The notes beneath the pieces were generated by a model that had not been told where the DNA came from, ran no database searches, and saw nothing but the letters and a program-made list of their open reading frames with translations. The translations under genes and the position numbers were made by a program. Shown one piece after another: positions 33,028 through 41,692 of a stretch of 64,000 nucleotides of DNA; position 1 is the stretch's first letter; each line of letters starts with the position of its first letter. Source of the DNA: Oscillospiraceae bacterium (GTDB lineage: Bacteria > Bacillota > Clostridia > Oscillospirales > Oscillospiraceae); NCBI GenBank assembly GCA_020025595.1, contig JAHHRV010000006.1:62001-126000 (forward strand), read 5' to 3'.

Positions 33028-34533
33028 ATGGCACACTTCTACAATGAGCCCAGCCACACTTTCAGTGAGTATCTGCTGATTCCCGGATACACTTCCGAGG
33101 ATTGCATTCCCAGCAATGTTTCTCTGCGTACTCCCCTGACCAAGTATCGCAAAGGCATTGAAGAACCCGCAATTACCCTGAACATTCCCATGGTCTCTGC
33201 AATCATGCAGTCCGTTTCCAACGACTCTCTGGCAATTGCACTGGCAAAGGAAGGCGGCCTGAGCTTCATCTTCGGTTCTCAGTCCATCGAATCCGAGGCC
33301 GCTATGGTCGCCAAGGTTAAGAATCACAAGGCAGGTTTCGTTGTCTCCGCTTCCAACCTGACCCCCGAAAACACCCTGGCTGATGTTCTGGCACTGAAGG
33401 GAAAGAACGGTTTCTCCACCGTTGCTATCACTGCTGACGGCACTGCTACCGGCAAGCTGCTGGGTATCGTCACCAGCCGTGACTACCGTGTGTCCCGTAT
33501 GGAGGCCGATGAGCAGGTCAAGAATTTCATGACTCCTTTGGAAAAGCTGATCACCGCTCCCGCTGACACCTCCCTGAAAGAGGCAAACGACATCATCTGG
33601 GAGCACAAGCTCAACAGCCTGCCCATCATCGATGAGAACGGCAACCTGATGTACTTCGTTTTCCGCAAGGACTACGCTTCCCACAAGAACAATCCTCAGG
33701 AACTGCTGGACAGCGAAAAGCGTTACCTGGTAGGCGCCGGTATCAACACCCGCGACTACGCTGAGCGTGTTCCCGCTCTGCTGGAGGCAGGCGCTGATGT
33801 GCTGTGCATCGACTCCTCCGAGGGCTACACCTGCTGGCAGGCAAAGACCATCGCATGGATCCGTGAAAAGTACGGCGACAGCGTCAAGGTCGGTGCCGGT
33901 AACGTTGTTGACCGTGACGGCTTCCTGTTCCTGGCAAGAGCCGGCGCTGACTTCATCAAGGTCGGTATCGGCGGCGGTTCCATCTGCATCACCCGTGAGA
34001 CCAAGGGCATCGGCCGTGGTCAGGCAACTGCTCTGATCGAAGTTGCTCAGGCTCGTGACGAGTACTTCCGTGAGACCGGCATCTATGTGCCCATCTGCTC
34101 CGACGGCGGTATCGTTCATGACTACCACATGACTCTGGCTCTGGCTATGGGTGCTGACTTCATGATGCTGGGCCGTTACTTCGCTCGTTTCGACGAGTCC
34201 CCCACTCCCAAGGTCATGGTCAACGGCGCTTACATGAAGGAGTACTGGGGCGAAGGCTCCAACCGTGCCCGTAACTGGCAGCGTTATGACCTGGGCGGCA
34301 GCGCAAAGCTGACCTTCGAGGAAGGCGTTGACTCCTATGTCACCTATGCAGGCCCCCTGCATGACAATGTGGAAGCTTCCCTGTACAAGGTCAAGAGCAC
34401 CATGTGCAACTGCGGTGTCACCAACATCCCCGACCTGCAGAGAGATGCAAAGCTGACTCTGGTTTCCTCCACCTCCATTGTTGAAGGCGGCTACCACGAT
34501 GTCACCCTGCGTTCCTCCTCCACTTCTAAGTAA
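33028..34533 (+). CDS. guaB: IMP dehydrogenase
   Basis: This 501-residue enzyme oxidises IMP to XMP with NAD+, the committed step to guanine nucleotides. It has the TIM-barrel start ([23 protein letters not shown]), a CBS-domain insertion (about 100-225), and the catalytic loop [10 protein letters not shown] with nucleophile Cys about 320. The usual GPGSICTTR reads GGGSICITR here, a small departure. The flap region [12 protein letters not shown] follows near residue 410. The ATG at 33028 has AGGAGG ten bases upstream. A terminator follows. It is well separated from the purine operon. Confidence 0.94.
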   Translation: MAHFYNEPSHTFSEYLLIPGYTSEDCIPSNVSLRTPLTKYRKGIEEPAITLNIPMVSAIMQSVSNDSLAIALAKEGGLSFIFGSQSIESEAAMVAKVKNHKAGFVVSASNLTPENTLADVLALKGKNGFSTVAITADGTATGKLLGIVTSRDYRVSRMEADEQVKNFMTPLEKLITAPADTSLKEANDIIWEHKLNSLPIIDENGNLMYFVFRKDYASHKNNPQELLDSEKRYLVGAGINTRDYAERVPALLEAGADVLCIDSSEGYTCWQAKTIAWIREKYGDSVKVGAGNVVDRDGFLFLARAGADFIKVGIGGGSICITRETKGIGRGQATALIEVAQARDEYFRETGIYVPICSDGGIVHDYHMTLALAMGADFMMLGRYFARFDESPTPKVMVNGAYMKEYWGEGSNRARNWQRYDLGGSAKLTFEEGVDSYVTYAGPLHDNVEASLYKVKSTMCNCGVTNIPDLQRDAKLTLVSSTSIVEGGYHDVTLRSSSTSK

Positions 34534-34589
34534 GATCGTTTCAAGCGAGCGGTAATCCTTTGGGTACGCTCCGTGAAGAAATTTACGAA

Positions 34590-34637
34590 AACCCCGACAC
34601 AGTCTTTCAATCGGACTGTGTCGGGTTCTTTTTCTGA
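34590..34637 (+). terminator. Intrinsic terminator after guaB
   Basis: A 12-bp stem (34593-34604 with 34614-34625) is followed by TTCTTTTTCTG. Confidence 0.85.
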
Positions 34638-34787
34638 CATTTTTCAGAGAAATTGTCCCTTTCATCTCCGCAGGAGCAGAAAGGAACTGCCCGTAAGGGA
34701 AATGCAGAGAAACGGCATTGCTTTCGGTTCTCGGCTGTATTATAATGCAAAACAGAGCAATAACTCGGAATGTGAAAGGTTAAGAAT

Positions 34788-35234
34788 ATGATTAAACTGG
34801 TAACCCAATCGGATATGATGCAGGCTGCAATCATCCATTCTGAAAGCTGGATAGAATCTCACAGGGATGTATGTTCCGCAGAGTTTATTGCAATCCATAC
34901 CCCTGAACGTCAAAAGCGCTATCTTGAATCAGAGATTGCAAAAGGTGCACAACTCTATATGCTGATTGACGAGAAACCTGTCGGAATTGTCTCGATTCAT
35001 GGCAGCCTGATTGAAAATCTTTATGTTTTGCCCTGTGAGCAGAATAAAGGATACGGAACGCAACTGCTTGCTTTTGCTGTTGGGAAATGCAAGGAATCAC
35101 CCTTTCTGTGGATTCTCAGCACGAATGACGGAGCCAGGCGGCTCTATGAACGCAATGGTTTTCAGCCAACAGGTAATATCGTGAAGCATGCCGGTGGTAT
35201 GTGCGAACTTGAATTATGTCTGCGTCAGGAATAA
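34788..35234 (+). CDS. GNAT-family N-acetyltransferase
   Basis: This 148-residue protein has the acetyl-CoA-binding core of the GNAT fold: LIENLYVLPCEQNKGYGTQLL matches motif A with the R/Q-x-x-G-x-G/A pattern (here QNKGYG), and NDGARRLYERNGFQPTG matches motif B. The acceptor substrate is unknown. Its 5' leader has TATTATAAT about 50 bases upstream. It is a single-gene unit followed by a large palindrome that may act as its terminator. Confidence 0.88.
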   Translation: MIKLVTQSDMMQAAIIHSESWIESHRDVCSAEFIAIHTPERQKRYLESEIAKGAQLYMLIDEKPVGIVSIHGSLIENLYVLPCEQNKGYGTQLLAFAVGKCKESPFLWILSTNDGARRLYERNGFQPTGNIVKHAGGMCELELCLRQE

Positions 35235-35259
35235 ATTCCGATTTATCGGGCCATAATAT

Positions 35260-35306
35260 ACCAAGAAACGGAGTGTGTCGAATTTCGATACACTCCGTTT
35301 CTTGGT
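35260..35306. repeat. Long palindrome after the GNAT gene
   Basis: Bases 35260-35282 pair with 35284-35306 with one mismatch and almost no loop. It probably acts as a terminator for the GNAT gene (TTTCAG follows) and may extrude as a cruciform. Confidence 0.7.
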
Positions 35307-35472
35307 TTCAGTGTTTTCTTGCCGGTATTGTCTATCGTGGGGATTGCCGGGTGGGACTGCCCGTTTGCGAACCTGTGGGCGCAGGGCGTATCTGCTGCTC
35401 GTCCAAAGTGTCACCGCTTCCCTGTTCCGGATGCCGCATTTCCCCGCTTCCCGGAAAAATGAATATAAAAAT

Positions 35473-35500
35473 GGAGCGTATCGAAAATTCGATACGCTCC
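35473..35500. repeat. Second palindrome, related to 35260-35306
   Basis: GGAGCGTATCGAA and its complement are separated by two bases, a perfect 13-bp inverted repeat with a core sequence close to the first palindrome. Confidence 0.7.
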
Positions 35501-35558
35501 ACTACCGTTTTATGTACGCTGCAGATTGAAGCAGCAGTATTCAAAAAGGTAAGATTGA

Positions 35559-36497
35559 TTAGGCCTTGCCAGCGCAGCCCAGAACGTCAACCAGCTTGTG
35601 GCGAACCAGTTCCTTGATGTTTGCACGAGCGGGCTTCAGGTACTGACGAGGATCGAAGTGATCGGGATGCTCGTCGAAGTACTCACGGATGGTGCCGGTC
35701 ATAGCCAGACGCAGGTCGGAGTCGATGTTGATCTTGCAGACAGCCAGGCGAGCAGCCTCACGCAGCTGATCCTCGGGAACACCGATAGCACCGGGCATCT
35801 TGCCGCCGTGTGCGTTGATCATCTCAACATAGTTCTGGGGAACGGAAGAAGAACCGTGCAGAACGATGGGGAAGCCGGGCAGCTTCTTGCTGACTTCTTC
35901 CAGGATGTCGAAGCGCAGCTGGGGCTTGGTGCCAGGCTTGAACTTGTAAGCGCCGTGGGAAGTGCCGATAGCAATTGCCAGAGAGTCACAACCGGTCTTG
36001 GAAACGAACTCCTCGACCTCTTCAGGACGGGTGTAGTGAGAGTTCTCAGCGGAAACATTGACTTCGTCTTCAACGCCAGCCAGTGCGCCCAGCTCAGCCT
36101 CAACGACAACGCCGTGATCGTGAGCGTACTCAACGACCTTTCTGGTCAGCTCGATGTTCTCAGCGAAAGGCTTGGAGGAAGCGTCGATCATAACGGAGGT
36201 AAAGCCGTCGTCGATGCAGGACTTGCAGGTCTCAAAGCTGTCGCCGTGATCCAGGTGCAGAGCGATGGGAATTTCGGGGCACTCGATGACGGCAGCCTCG
36301 ACCATCTTCACCAGGTAGGTGCGGTTTGCGTAAGCACGAGCACCCTTGGAAACCTGCAGGATAACAGGAGCCTTTTCCTCGCGGCAGGCTTCAGTGATAC
36401 CCTGAACAATTTCCATATTGTTGACATTGAAAGCACCGATAGCGTAGCCGCCGTCGTAAGCCTTCTTGAACATTTCGGTAGTAGTTACAAGAGCCAT
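35559..36497 (-). CDS. fba: Fructose-bisphosphate aldolase, class II
   Basis: This 312-residue zinc enzyme splits fructose-1,6-bisphosphate into the two triose phosphates. The start MALVTTTEMFKKAYDGGYAIGAFNVNN is the class II signature; HLDHGDSFE carries zinc-binding His residues and the catalytic Asp; GTSHGAYKF and IVLHGSSSVP carry later His and phosphate contacts. The ATG at 36495-36497 has AAGGA upstream. It is divergent from the phosphofructokinase gene, so the two central steps of glycolysis share one intergenic control region. Confidence 0.96.
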   Translation of the reverse strand: MALVTTTEMFKKAYDGGYAIGAFNVNNMEIVQGITEACREEKAPVILQVSKGARAYANRTYLVKMVEAAVIECPEIPIALHLDHGDSFETCKSCIDDGFTSVMIDASSKPFAENIELTRKVVEYAHDHGVVVEAELGALAGVEDEVNVSAENSHYTRPEEVEEFVSKTGCDSLAIAIGTSHGAYKFKPGTKPQLRFDILEEVSKKLPGFPIVLHGSSSVPQNYVEMINAHGGKMPGAIGVPEDQLREAARLAVCKINIDSDLRLAMTGTIREYFDEHPDHFDPRQYLKPARANIKELVRHKLVDVLGCAGKA

Positions 36498-36550
36498 TGG
36501 AATCAATCCTTTCTTATATAGCGGATGAATCACCCGCATTAATCGATATC

Positions 36551-36578
36551 ATTATATCATAAATTATCTGCTTTTCAA
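36551..36578 (-). promoter_or_regulatory. Promoter of fba
   Basis: On the minus strand TTGAAA and TATAAT are separated by 16 bases. Confidence 0.65.
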
Positions 36579-36587
36579 TAATAATAT

Positions 36588-36616
36588 TTGCTATTTTCTA
36601 TGACCCATGCTATAAT
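36588..36616 (+). promoter_or_regulatory. Promoter of the phosphofructokinase gene
   Basis: TTGCTA and a consensus TATAAT are separated by 17 bases, divergent from the fba promoter with about 10 bases between the -35 boxes. Confidence 0.7.
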
Positions 36617-36696
36617 TTTACTGGTTGGACGAAGAACATATTTTTTTGTCCAAATTTCCATGCTTTTGAATTATCATTTTTATGGAGGTACAATAA

Positions 36697-37941
36697 ATGT
36701 CCGAAAAAACTCTTGTTGGCTCTTTGATTATTGGCCAGTCCGGCGGTCCTTCTTCTGTCATTAACTGCTCTGCTTATGGCGTTATCAAGGCAGGTCTGGA
36801 AAACGAGAACATCACCACTGTTTACGGTGCTCACCATGGTATCAAAGGCGTTCTGAACGACGAACTGATGATCATGAACGAGGAAGACGCTGCTGAGCTG
36901 GAAAACATGCTCTACACTCCCTCTTCCGCACTGGGCTCCTGCCGCTACAAGATCGCTGATCCCGATGTCGATGACACCGACTACAAGCGAATTCTGGAAA
37001 TCTTCAAGAAGTACGATGTCCGTTACTTCTTCTACAACGGCGGTAACGACTCCATGGATACCTGCAACAAGATCTCCAAGTACATGAACCGCGTTGGCTA
37101 CGAGTGCCGCGTTATGGGCGTGCCCAAGACCATCGACAACGATCTGGCTGGCACCGACCACTGCCCCGGCTTTGCTTCCGCAGCTAAGTACATTGCTACC
37201 TCTGTTATGGAAGTCTCCCGTGACAGCCATGTCTACGACACCGGCATGGTCACCATCATCGAGTGCATGGGCCGTCATGCAGGCTGGCTGACCGCCGCTG
37301 CTGCTCTGGCTGGCGTTAAGGGCGATGGCCCCGATCTGATCTACCTCCCCGAGGTTGACTTCGACATGGATCAGTTCGTTGCTGATGTCAAGCGCATCTA
37401 CGAAGAGAAGAAGAACTGCATCGTTGCTGTTTCCGAGGGCGTCCACTATGCTGACGGCACCTTCGTTTCCGAGGCTAAGACCTCCGGCACTGACGGATTC
37501 GGTCATGCTCAGCTGGGTGGTCTGGCTGCTCGTCTGGCTGATGTTGTCAAGGCTGCTACCGGCGCAAAGGTTCGCCCCATCGAGCTGAGCCTGCTGCAGC
37601 GCTGCGCTGCTCACTGCGCTTCCGGCACCGATATTGCTGAGTCCTTTATGTCCGGCAAGACCGCTGTTGAAGCAGCTGTCGCTGGCGAGACCGACAAGAT
37701 GGTCGGCTTTGCTTGCACCCGTGACGAGAACGGCTACAAGTGCGAGCCCAAGCTGTTCGACCTGAGCCTGGTTGCTAACACCGAGAAGAAGGTTCCTCTG
37801 GAGTGGATCAACGAGACCCACAACGGCGTGACCCAGGGCTTCATCGACTACTGCCTGCCCCTGATCCAGGGCGAGACCGGCATGACCAAGGAAGATGGCC
37901 TGCCCCGCTTCGTTCGCCTGAAGAAGGTCTTCGCAAAGTAA
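36697..37941 (+). CDS. pfp: 6-phosphofructokinase, probably PPi-dependent
   Basis: This 414-residue protein belongs to the phosphofructokinase family. The donor site reads GGNDSMDT where ATP enzymes have GGDGS, and the substrate loop is MGVPKTIDNDL with Lys where ATP enzymes have Gly. Both changes are the known marks of pyrophosphate-dependent enzymes, so it should use PPi and run reversibly in glycolysis and gluconeogenesis. The IECMGRHAGWL substrate motif is intact. Length fits the clade II PPi/ATP group. A strong promoter precedes it and a terminator follows. Confidence 0.9.
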   Translation: MSEKTLVGSLIIGQSGGPSSVINCSAYGVIKAGLENENITTVYGAHHGIKGVLNDELMIMNEEDAAELENMLYTPSSALGSCRYKIADPDVDDTDYKRILEIFKKYDVRYFFYNGGNDSMDTCNKISKYMNRVGYECRVMGVPKTIDNDLAGTDHCPGFASAAKYIATSVMEVSRDSHVYDTGMVTIIECMGRHAGWLTAAAALAGVKGDGPDLIYLPEVDFDMDQFVADVKRIYEEKKNCIVAVSEGVHYADGTFVSEAKTSGTDGFGHAQLGGLAARLADVVKAATGAKVRPIELSLLQRCAAHCASGTDIAESFMSGKTAVEAAVAGETDKMVGFACTRDENGYKCEPKLFDLSLVANTEKKVPLEWINETHNGVTQGFIDYCLPLIQGETGMTKEDGLPRFVRLKKVFAK

Positions 37942-37954
37942 TTTTTCCAAAATA

Positions 37955-37996
37955 TACAGAACATCCCGAACCGTTTGGTTCGGGATGTTTTTTATT
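37955..37996. terminator. Terminator between pfp and thrB
   Basis: A perfect 13-bp stem (37960-37972 with 37977-37989, loop GTTT) is followed by TTTTTAT. It lies between convergent genes; the opposite side is less T-rich. Confidence 0.85.
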
Positions 37997-38876
37997 CAAT
38001 TACCCGAGCTCCCTGGAATTCCACATGCAGGGGGATCAGTTCCCAATCGGCCTGGGTGATGGTAGGCAGCTTGGCTTCCAGCTGCTCCCGCACATTTTTA
38101 TTGCGGGTGATGCACAGCAGCGTGGGCCCCGCTCCGGACAGGCAGAACGCAGCCCCCATGGTCCGCACCAGGGCTTCGATTTTTTCAAAATCCGTAATCA
38201 GATGCTTTCGGTACCCCTGATGGAGTCGGTCCTGCATTGCGCTGCGCAGGAGCTTTTCATCTCCCAGCTCCAGTGCTTTCAGAACCATGGCACCGTGAGC
38301 AATATTATAAATTGCATCCGCCCGGGACAGCTCGTTGGGCAGCACGCTTCTTGCCAGCGTGGTGGACAGGTTGAAATCCGGAATCATCGCCAGAATCTCC
38401 CAGTCCGGGTGCAGCGGAAAGTTCACCGTAACCGGCAGGCCGTTATCCACCATGGATGCGGTAAGTCCGCCGTAAAATGCAGGAGCCAGATTGTCGGGGT
38501 GTCCTTCCATGGCGTTTGTGATATTCAGCAGGCCCTGAATGGACAGCTTGTTCCCGTGCAGCACATTAGCACCCATGGCTCCCGCCACCAGAAGTGCAGC
38601 AGAAGAACCCAGACCTCTGCAAACGGGAATGCTGGCATCGATGTGAATCTTCACGCCCTTCACCTGCTCGCTCATGGAATCCATGACGGCGCAGAAAGAT
38701 GCATACGCCAGATTGTCAGGCCCCGTAAATTCTTCATCGCAGCCGGTGATTTCCAGGCCCGAATCCGTTTCTTCAAATGTTACATCGGTATAAAGGCTCA
38801 GGGCGCAGCCGAAGGCATCGAACCCCGGACCAAGATTTGCCGTGGTTGCCGGAACGCGAATGGTAACTCGTTTCAT
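37992..38876 (-). CDS. thrB: Homoserine kinase
   Basis: This 294-residue GHMP-family kinase phosphorylates homoserine on the way to threonine. It has the N-terminal RVPATTANLGPGFDAFGCAL, the GHMP ATP motif VCRGLGSSAALLVAG near residue 90, and a C-terminal GAAFCLSGAGPTLL glycine motif. The start codon is three bases after the threonine synthase stop. It is the second gene of a two-gene minus-strand unit, divergent from hom-lysC. Confidence 0.95.
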   Translation of the reverse strand: MKRVTIRVPATTANLGPGFDAFGCALSLYTDVTFEETDSGLEITGCDEEFTGPDNLAYASFCAVMDSMSEQVKGVKIHIDASIPVCRGLGSSAALLVAGAMGANVLHGNKLSIQGLLNITNAMEGHPDNLAPAFYGGLTASMVDNGLPVTVNFPLHPDWEILAMIPDFNLSTTLARSVLPNELSRADAIYNIAHGAMVLKALELGDEKLLRSAMQDRLHQGYRKHLITDFEKIEALVRTMGAAFCLSGAGPTLLCITRNKNVREQLEAKLPTITQADWELIPLHVEFQGARVIE

Positions 38877-38879
38877 CTG

Positions 38880-40340
38880 TCATTCCTCCAGCACAAAGTT
38901 CAGCATCTGCTGCTTTTCGATCACATCTGTGTGCAGCTCCTGCAGATTTTGCAAACCGGACAGATTGCCGGGAATCTGGATTCGGGTCATCCGGGCCAGA
39001 CGCTCCATCTGGGCAAATTCGTCACCGTCGGTATCGCCGCCAATGGCAGTCAGAACTGCTCTGGGGAATTTATACGCAGAGGCTGTAGACAGAACCACCA
39101 TGGGCCGACGGTCTCCCGTCTGGTTAACATAATTTTCAGCAACCTTCCATGCCACTGCCGTATGGGTGTCGCACAAATAATGATTTTCCTCCCACACACG
39201 GCGGATGGTTTCTGCCGTCTGGGCATCGTCTGCAAAATCTGCCCAGAACTGCCGGGAAATGGCTTCTTTCAGGGATTCCGGCACCTGATAGTGACCGTCC
39301 CGGTTCAGCTGCTCCATTAGCTCCGCTACCAGGCTATGCTTCTGCCCGGACAGCAGATACAGCAGACGCTCCAGATTGGAGGAAACCAGAATATCCATGG
39401 AAGGAGAATCCGTCTTGTGCAAATTCCGCCGGCGATCATAAATGCCGGTACGAATGAAGTCCGTCAGCACATTGTTGGCATTGGATGCGCAGATCAGCCG
39501 TCCCACCGGCAGGCCCAGGCATTTGGCAAGATAGCCTGCCAGAATATCGCCGAAGTTTCCCGTGGGAACGCAGAAATTCACCGGGTCCCCCATCTGAATT
39601 TCGCCCCGGTCCAGCAGATCTTTGTACGCCTTAAAATAGTATGTAATCTGAGGTGCCAGACGGCCGATATTGATGGAGTTGGCAGAAGACAGCCGGAATG
39701 GCTTTCCTTCCAGCAGTTTCCCGTCGGCGCAGGCGGCAAAGATATTTTTGACACCCGTCTGTGCATCGTCAAAATTGCCCTTCACGGCACAGACCCGAAC
39801 ATTGTTTCCTTTCTGGGTGACCATCTGTGCCCGCTGCACTGCCGACACACCGCCCTCGGGATAGAATACGCAGATGCGCACGCCGGGAACATCTGCAAAT
39901 CCGGAAAGTGCAGCCTTTCCGGTATCACCGGAGGTTGCGGTGAGGATCAGGATATCTTCCTGCAGCCCTTCCTGCTTTTTGGCAGCAGTCAGCAGCTGAG
40001 GCAGCATACACAGCGCCACATCCTTAAATGCAGAAGTGGGCCCCCGGAACAGCTCCAGCACCGTGAACTTTCCCACGCTGACCGTGGGTGTCAGCTCTTC
40101 CGAACAGAACTTGCCGGTGTATGCCCGGTCCACGAGCGCTTCCATATTTTGAATGTCAGGAAGCAGCGCTGAAAGGATCTGAACCGCCATGGCCTTGGTA
40201 TCTTTTGCAAGGCATCCGGTCACATCAAACTCCGGAATCTGATCCATCATATACAGGCCGCCGTCAGGTGCCAGCCCCTTCAATACAGCCTGAGCCGAAT
40301 TCACCGGGGCAGCGTGGCCTCGGGTCGAAAAATACTGCAT
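38880..40340 (-). CDS. thrC: Threonine synthase
   Basis: This 486-residue PLP enzyme turns O-phosphohomoserine into threonine. Family marks are YFSTRG near the start, the PLP Lys in GPTSAFKDVALC, and the phosphate-binding TATSGDTGKAAL loop; VPTGNFGDILAGYLAKCLGLPVGRL follows. It is the longer, fungal/Gram-negative-like type, rather than the short Bacillus form. The start at 40338-40340 has GGAGGG upstream; an earlier in-frame start lacks a site. It precedes thrB and is divergent from hom. Confidence 0.96.
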   Translation of the reverse strand: MQYFSTRGHAAPVNSAQAVLKGLAPDGGLYMMDQIPEFDVTGCLAKDTKAMAVQILSALLPDIQNMEALVDRAYTGKFCSEELTPTVSVGKFTVLELFRGPTSAFKDVALCMLPQLLTAAKKQEGLQEDILILTATSGDTGKAALSGFADVPGVRICVFYPEGGVSAVQRAQMVTQKGNNVRVCAVKGNFDDAQTGVKNIFAACADGKLLEGKPFRLSSANSINIGRLAPQITYYFKAYKDLLDRGEIQMGDPVNFCVPTGNFGDILAGYLAKCLGLPVGRLICASNANNVLTDFIRTGIYDRRRNLHKTDSPSMDILVSSNLERLLYLLSGQKHSLVAELMEQLNRDGHYQVPESLKEAISRQFWADFADDAQTAETIRRVWEENHYLCDTHTAVAWKVAENYVNQTGDRRPMVVLSTASAYKFPRAVLTAIGGDTDGDEFAQMERLARMTRIQIPGNLSGLQNLQELHTDVIEKQQMLNFVLEE

Positions 40341-40434
40341 AGCCTTTCCCTCCACTTTCCAATTTATACAAAATTCGTGAAAAAACACAGAGAATATTCA
40401 GAATAATAGCAAAAAGTTGTATTCTTTCCATCTA

Positions 40435-40463
40435 TTGCAATTTATGTAGCTATATGATATACT
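40435..40463 (+). promoter_or_regulatory. Promoter of hom-lysC
   Basis: TTGCAA and TATACT are separated by 17 bases, about 90 bases upstream of hom. Confidence 0.6.
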
Positions 40464-40552
40464 GTTTCCATATAAAAAGCAAGTGTTTTCCACAGAAAAA
40501 CATTTGTATATTTTCAGGTCCGAAATAAACAAAAAGTTTGGAGGATTCCCTC

Positions 40553-41692
40553 ATGAAGATCGCCCTGCTGGGCTTTGGCGTCGTTGGCCGAGGCGTTTAT
40601 GAACTGGTCGCACCCCGATCAGATATACAGGTTACTCATGTTTTATGCCGCAGAGATCTGACCCTGCCGGATGCCATTGTAACCCACGATTTCCAGGATA
40701 TTCTCCTGGATTCTTCTATTGATACCATCGTTGAAGTGATGGGCGGTCTGCATCCTGCGTGGGACTATGTCCGCGAGGCGATCCTGGCAGGCAAAAATAT
40801 CATCACCGCCAACAAAGCCATGGTGGCAGAATTTTACGACGAGCTGCTGCCTCTGGTTCAGGAAAAGAATATCCTGTTCCGCTGCACCGCTGCCGTGGGC
40901 GGCGGAATCGGCTGGCTCAGCGAACTGGAGCGGGTTCGCCGCTGCGAAACCATTCGTAAGGTCGGCGGCATTATGAACGGCACCTGCAACTATATTCTCG
41001 ATTCCATGACCCGTCATGGTGTGACCTATGCAGAGGCACTGTCCCAGGCCCAGCACCTTGGCTATGCCGAGGCAAATCCCACCACCGATGTGGACGGAAT
41101 CGACACCTGGCACAAGCTGATCATCTCTTCTAATGTAGCTTTCGGTGTCAGCATGAACAAGCACCAGATCCCGGTCCACGGAATTCGCAACATTCTTGCA
41201 GAGGATGTGGCTCAGTTCCGCTCCCACGGTCTGTGCTGCAAGCTGGTATCCACCGGTCAGATGCAGGGCGGTCACTTCTGTGCCTATGTACAGCCCACCC
41301 TGTTTTATCAGGACGAAATCGAATCCACCGTTCCCACCAATTACAATTTAATCACACTGGAAGGAAACACTTCCGGACGGCAAAGCTTTTACGGTCAGGG
41401 AGCAGGCCGCTACCCCACTGCGTATAATGTGGTGCAGGACTGCATCGACTTTACCCATAATCACGGGTTCTACAGCGTTTGCCAGCGAAAGGTCGACATC
41501 TGCAACGACAACCGTATGCAGTATTATGTCCGTGGCTCCAGCGACAGCTGGCTGGAAGAGCGCACCGTCGAAACCTGGGGAAAAGCCGCGATCACAGCGC
41601 CTGTTTCTGTGGAAGAAATGCACGCATGGTGTGCAAAGTATCCAAATGTGTTTATGGCAGCCTTGCCTGAAAGGAAGGATATCCAGTGCTAA
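40553..41692 (+). CDS. hom: Homoserine dehydrogenase
   Basis: This 379-residue enzyme reduces aspartate semialdehyde to homoserine. It has the NAD(P)-binding GFGVVGRGVYEL at the N-terminus, ITANKAMVAE, and the core AAVGGGIGWLSELE...GGIMNGTCNYILDSM...AEANPTTDVDGIDTWHK with the catalytic Lys. No C-terminal ACT domain follows, so it may lack the threonine feedback control of the longer form. The ATG has GGAGG nine bases upstream. The next gene, lysC, overlaps its stop. Confidence 0.95.
   Translation: MKIALLGFGVVGRGVYELVAPRSDIQVTHVLCRRDLTLPDAIVTHDFQDILLDSSIDTIVEVMGGLHPAWDYVREAILAGKNIITANKAMVAEFYDELLPLVQEKNILFRCTAAVGGGIGWLSELERVRRCETIRKVGGIMNGTCNYILDSMTRHGVTYAEALSQAQHLGYAEANPTTDVDGIDTWHKLIISSNVAFGVSMNKHQIPVHGIRNILAEDVAQFRSHGLCCKLVSTGQMQGGHFCAYVQPTLFYQDEIESTVPTNYNLITLEGNTSGRQSFYGQGAGRYPTAYNVVQDCIDFTHNHGFYSVCQRKVDICNDNRMQYYVRGSSDSWLEERTVETWGKAAITAPVSVEEMHAWCAKYPNVFMAALPERKDIQC

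Larger units (their letters stand above)
35235..35558. other. Intergenic region framed by two related palindromes
   Basis: This 324-base stretch has no credible gene. It is bounded by a 23-bp palindrome at 35260-35306 and a 13-bp palindrome at 35473-35500 that share a core of the form GGAG-y-GT-r-TCGAA/TTCGATAC-r-CTCC. The DNA between is GC-richer than the flanks. It could be a small non-coding element or a degraded mobile insertion. Confidence 0.45.
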
